The notes under the pieces: model-generated
Database searches by the model: none
Seen by the model: the letters and a program-made list of their open reading frames with translations, nothing else
What the model was told of the DNA's origin: nothing
Translations under genes and position numbers: made by a program
DNA from: JBGPJM01 sp041485385
Lineage (GTDB): Bacteria; Planctomycetota; Phycisphaerae; Phycisphaerales; UBA1924
Reading direction: 5' to 3'
NCBI GenBank assembly: GCA_041485385.1
Contig: JBGPJM010000234.1
Location: forward strand, 1 to 7,413
DNA: 7,413 nucleotides
Part shown: in pieces, positions 5,472-7,413 of the stretch
Layout: each line of letters begins with the position of its first letter
How positions within the stretch are numbered: the stretch's first letter is position 1

Positions 5472-6701
5472 ATGCACGTCGAACTCCGCCCCATCTCCAG
5501 CATCCGACCGTACGACAAGAACCCGCGTCTCAACGCCCAGGCCGTGGACGCGGTGGCGCGCTCGCTCAAGGAGTTCGGCTGGCGGCAACCGATCGTTATC
5601 GATGAGGACGGCACGATCGTCGTGGGGCACACGCGCTACCTCGCCGCGCTCAAGCTCGGGATGACGGAGGTCCCCACGCACACGGCCACCGGCCTCACCC
5701 CCGCGCAGCTCAAGGCTTACCGCATCGCAGACAACGCCACGGCATCCATCGCGGAGTGGGATCCCGATCTGCTGCCCGTCGAACTCGGCGAACTCCAGGC
5801 CCTCGACTTCGACCTGAGCCTGCTCGGCTTCGACGAGAGCGAGCTGACGGAATGGATGGCCCCGCCGGCAAACGAGGGGCTGTGCGACCCGGACGAAGTC
5901 CCCGCCCCGCCCGCCGAGCCGGTGACCAGCCGCGGTGACCTGTGGACCCTCGGTGAGCATCGTCTTCTGTGCGGCGACAGCACCGACGCCGCGGACGTGG
6001 CCCGCGTCATGGACGGCGCCAAGGCCGCGTTGTGCGCGACCGACCCTCCGTACCTCGTGGACTACACCGGCGACCGCCCCAACGACAGCGGCAAGGACTG
6101 GACCGCCGTCTACCACGAGATCGACATCAAGGACGCCCGGGGCTTCTTCGAGGGCGTGTTCCGCAACGTCCTCGGCGTACTCGCGCCCAACGCCGCGATC
6201 TACTGCTGGCATGCGCACAAGCGCCAGGCGGTCCTCTCGCGGATCTGGGAGGAGCTGGGCATCCTCGACCACCAGCAGATCGTGTGGGTGAAGCCCACGC
6301 CCGTGTTCGGCCGGGTGTTCTGGCACTTCCGCCATGAACCCTGCATGATGGGATGGGTGAAGGGCAGCCAGCCGGCGCACGACGGCGACCAGCGGCTCAA
6401 CTCGGTGTGGGAGATCGACTGGGAGGGGAAGGCCCGCATCGTCGGCAACGAACATCCCACCCAAAAGCCCGTGGAGATCTTCGCCCGTCCGATGCGCAAG
6501 CACACGCGGCCCGGCGACGTGTGCTTCGAGCCGTTCTCCGGATCAGGGAGCCAGATCATCGCGGCCGAGCAGCAGGGCCGGCGGTGCTACGCCCTGGAGA
6601 TCGAGCCGGCGTTTGTTGACTGCGCGGTTCGCCGGTGGGAGCAGTTCACGGGCAAGACGGCGGAGCGGGTCGCGCCCGAGCCCGCCGCGGTTGGCAAGTA
6701 A
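5472..6701 (+). CDS. DNA methyltransferase with N-terminal ParB-like domain
   Basis: The product is 409 residues, starting at ATG 5472 with AAGGA (5458-5462) 9 nt upstream. The N-terminus (about 1-110) is ParB/sulfiredoxin-like, including PYDKNPR, VARSLKEFGWRQPIVI and the GHTRYLAA motif (52-59) typical of this nucleotide-binding fold. The methyltransferase domain follows from about 150. DPPY at 191-194 is the base-flipping/catalytic motif, HPTQKP is at 328-333, and the SAM-binding FSGSG is at 355-359. DPPY before FxGxG is the beta-class order, so it should methylate an exocyclic amino group, N6-adenine or N4-cytosine. The recognition sequence cannot be read from this. ParB-methyltransferase fusions are frequent in phages and prophages near the terminase genes, where they may protect DNA from host restriction. 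The TAA stop (6699-6701) overlaps the next gene's ATG, and the upstream HNH gene is divergent. Confidence 0.92.
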   Translation: MHVELRPISSIRPYDKNPRLNAQAVDAVARSLKEFGWRQPIVIDEDGTIVVGHTRYLAALKLGMTEVPTHTATGLTPAQLKAYRIADNATASIAEWDPDLLPVELGELQALDFDLSLLGFDESELTEWMAPPANEGLCDPDEVPAPPAEPVTSRGDLWTLGEHRLLCGDSTDAADVARVMDGAKAALCATDPPYLVDYTGDRPNDSGKDWTAVYHEIDIKDARGFFEGVFRNVLGVLAPNAAIYCWHAHKRQAVLSRIWEELGILDHQQIVWVKPTPVFGRVFWHFRHEPCMMGWVKGSQPAHDGDQRLNSVWEIDWEGKARIVGNEHPTQKPVEIFARPMRKHTRPGDVCFEPFSGSGSQIIAAEQQGRRCYALEIEPAFVDCAVRRWEQFTGKTAERVAPEPAAVGK

Positions 6702-7105
6702 TGGCAAACAACGCCCCCAACCGCCTCAGCCCCAAGCAGGAGGCTGCGATCGTCGCGCTGCTCAACGAGCCGACGGTGCGGAGGGCGGCTGAGTCCATCA
6801 AGGTGGGCGAGCGAACCTTGCACCGTTGGATGGATGACGAGGCGTTCAGCCGCGAGTACCGCAAGGCCCGGCGGCTGGCGTTCAGCCAGGCCATCTCGCT
6901 GACGCAGAAGTACACGCCGCTGGCCGTCCAGACGCTGGCGAAGGTGACCACGGACACGGACGCCCCGCACGCCGCCAAGGTCTCGGCGGCGTCGGCGCTG
7001 CTGAGGTTCAGCCGCGAGAGCATCGAGCTGGACGACGTAGTTGAGCGCGTCGAGAAGCTGGAGCGCGACGCGGTGGCCCGCGACGAGAAGGGGGGCGGGC
7101 GGTGA
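6701..7105 (+). CDS. Small-terminase-like helix-turn-helix protein
   Basis: The product is 134 residues, starting at ATG 6701, which shares its A with the methyltransferase stop (TAATG). No strong Shine-Dalgarno is seen, so translation is probably coupled. Residues 9-45 (RLSPKQEAAIVALL, then TVRRAAESIKVGERTLHRWM) form a helix-turn-helix that matches the N-terminal DNA-binding part of phage small-terminase-like proteins. It is followed by a helical segment (about 48-80) with EYRKARRLAFSQAI. A second helical stretch (about 88-105) precedes a probable coiled coil with SIELDDVVERVEKLE (106-121) and a charged Gly/Arg tail. Small terminases bind phage DNA and hand it to the large subunit for packaging. 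Its place after a ParB-methyltransferase supports this. A general HTH regulator is the alternative, and the large subunit needed to confirm the role is not in the window. Confidence 0.65.
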   Translation: MANNAPNRLSPKQEAAIVALLNEPTVRRAAESIKVGERTLHRWMDDEAFSREYRKARRLAFSQAISLTQKYTPLAVQTLAKVTTDTDAPHAAKVSAASALLRFSRESIELDDVVERVEKLERDAVARDEKGGGR

Positions 7106-7338
7106 GGGTCGCGGCGCGCCTCGCCAGGCTGGAGCGGGCGCGGGGGGCCGGGCCGTGCGCCGGGTGCGACGCCGTCCGGATCGTGCACGTGGTCAGGCCC
7201 GGACAGCCCCTGCCCAAGAGCCCGGGCCTGTGCCGCACATGCGGTCGGCAATGGCGGGTCCGGGTGACGATCATCGACCCGGCCAACCGCACCGCCCGAC
7301 CGCCCGCGGGGGGCGCGCCGTGGCGAGTAGCGCCCTGA
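7102..7338 (+). CDS. Small double-CxxC zinc-ribbon-like protein
   Basis: The product is 78 residues, starting at GTG 7102 and overlapping the previous stop as GTGA, with a purine-rich GAGAAGGGGGG upstream. The N-terminus RVAARLARLERAR is a short basic helix. It is followed by two metal-binding-type cysteine pairs, C19-xx-C22 and C44-xx-C47, 21 residues apart. Between them lies a beta-like stretch (RIVHVVRPGQPLP), and after them another (WRVRVTIID). The tail is Pro/Gly/Ala-rich. This looks like a zinc ribbon, possibly binding nucleic acid or a protein partner. I do not recognise a named family. Position directly after the small-terminase-like gene, with coupled translation, argues for real expression in the same operon. 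Confidence 0.6.
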   Translation: MRVAARLARLERARGAGPCAGCDAVRIVHVVRPGQPLPKSPGLCRTCGRQWRVRVTIIDPANRTARPPAGGAPWRVAP

Positions 7339-7413
7339 GCCGACGCCTGGCCCGGCTGGAGGCCGCGGCGCGCCCCGCCGCCTGCCCCGGCTGCCGCGAC
7401 CACGAGGGCGTCC
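7320..7413 (+). CDS. Second small CxxC protein, N-terminal part (cut by window end)
   Basis: A GTG at 7320 opens a frame that overlaps the preceding gene by 19 nt and runs to the window edge (31 codons), with a G-rich stretch just upstream. The translation includes LSRRLARLEAAARPAAC and PGC. This resembles the start of the preceding protein: a basic LARLE helix, a short Ala/Arg spacer and a CxGC cysteine pair (C22, C25). It therefore appears to be a tandem paralogue of the 78-residue protein. The second cysteine pair expected by analogy would lie beyond the window. Because only 31 codons are seen, the start and even the gene are provisional. Confidence 0.45.
   Translation, partial: MASSALSRRLARLEAAARPAACPGCRDHEGV

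Noticed and set aside
5388..6503. A 371-codon minus-strand open frame opposite the methyltransferase gene
   Set aside because: It is antisense to the ParB/DPPY methyltransferase, shows no recognisable motif, and has the Arg/Val/Gly-rich look of a complementary-strand shadow.

Overview
The window is high-GC bacterial DNA, most likely from a planctomycete of the class Phycisphaerae (chromosome or metagenome contig). The strongest clue is the C-terminal tail of two secreted proteins (ending at 1169 and 3000). Both carry the NSQDFF/DSRDFFDFL-type 'GC-type dockerin' signature that is typical of exported Phycisphaerales proteins. The genus cannot be named from this sequence alone.

Layout. (1) 1-892 is mobile-element debris. 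It holds the 3' end of a probable large serine recombinase, a three-copy array of quasi-palindromic repeats running from inside that reading frame past its stop, and an IS1380-family remnant with the transposase N-terminus and plausible end repeats. (2) 987-3000 is a secreted-protein pair on the plus strand: a 60-residue protein that is little more than a signal peptide plus a half anchor tail, then a 584-residue cysteine-rich protein with an N-terminal beta-rich domain, three Ig-like modules and a dockerin-type tail. (3) 3001-3625 is a graveyard: a short TPR fragment runs into an IS630-family transposase fragment lacking both ends, which stops 14 bp before the next gene. (4) 3626-4669 (minus) is an intact-looking secreted S1/P1 nuclease with all nine zinc ligands and an extra C-terminal Cys/His module. 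(5) 4772-7413 looks like a phage or prophage packaging-type segment. An HNH endonuclease (minus) is divergent from a plus-strand run of ParB-domain DNA methyltransferase, small-terminase-like HTH protein, and two tandem small CxxC proteins, the last cut by the window end.

How the genes fit together. The plus-strand genes from 5472 onward are translationally coupled (TAATG overlap at 6701, GTGA overlap at 7102, 19-nt overlap at 7320), so they are probably one transcript. HNH nuclease, ParB-methyltransferase and small terminase are a familiar neighbourhood in tailed-phage genomes just upstream of the large terminase, which is not in this window. The S1 nuclease probably acts outside the cytoplasm in nucleic-acid scavenging and need not belong to the phage-like block, although it is co-oriented with the HNH gene. 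No rRNA, tRNA or CRISPR array was seen. The most unusual items are the repeat array at 336-526, the anchor-only mini protein at 987-1169, the C-terminal module on the S1 nuclease, and the tandem CxxC proteins at 7102-7413.
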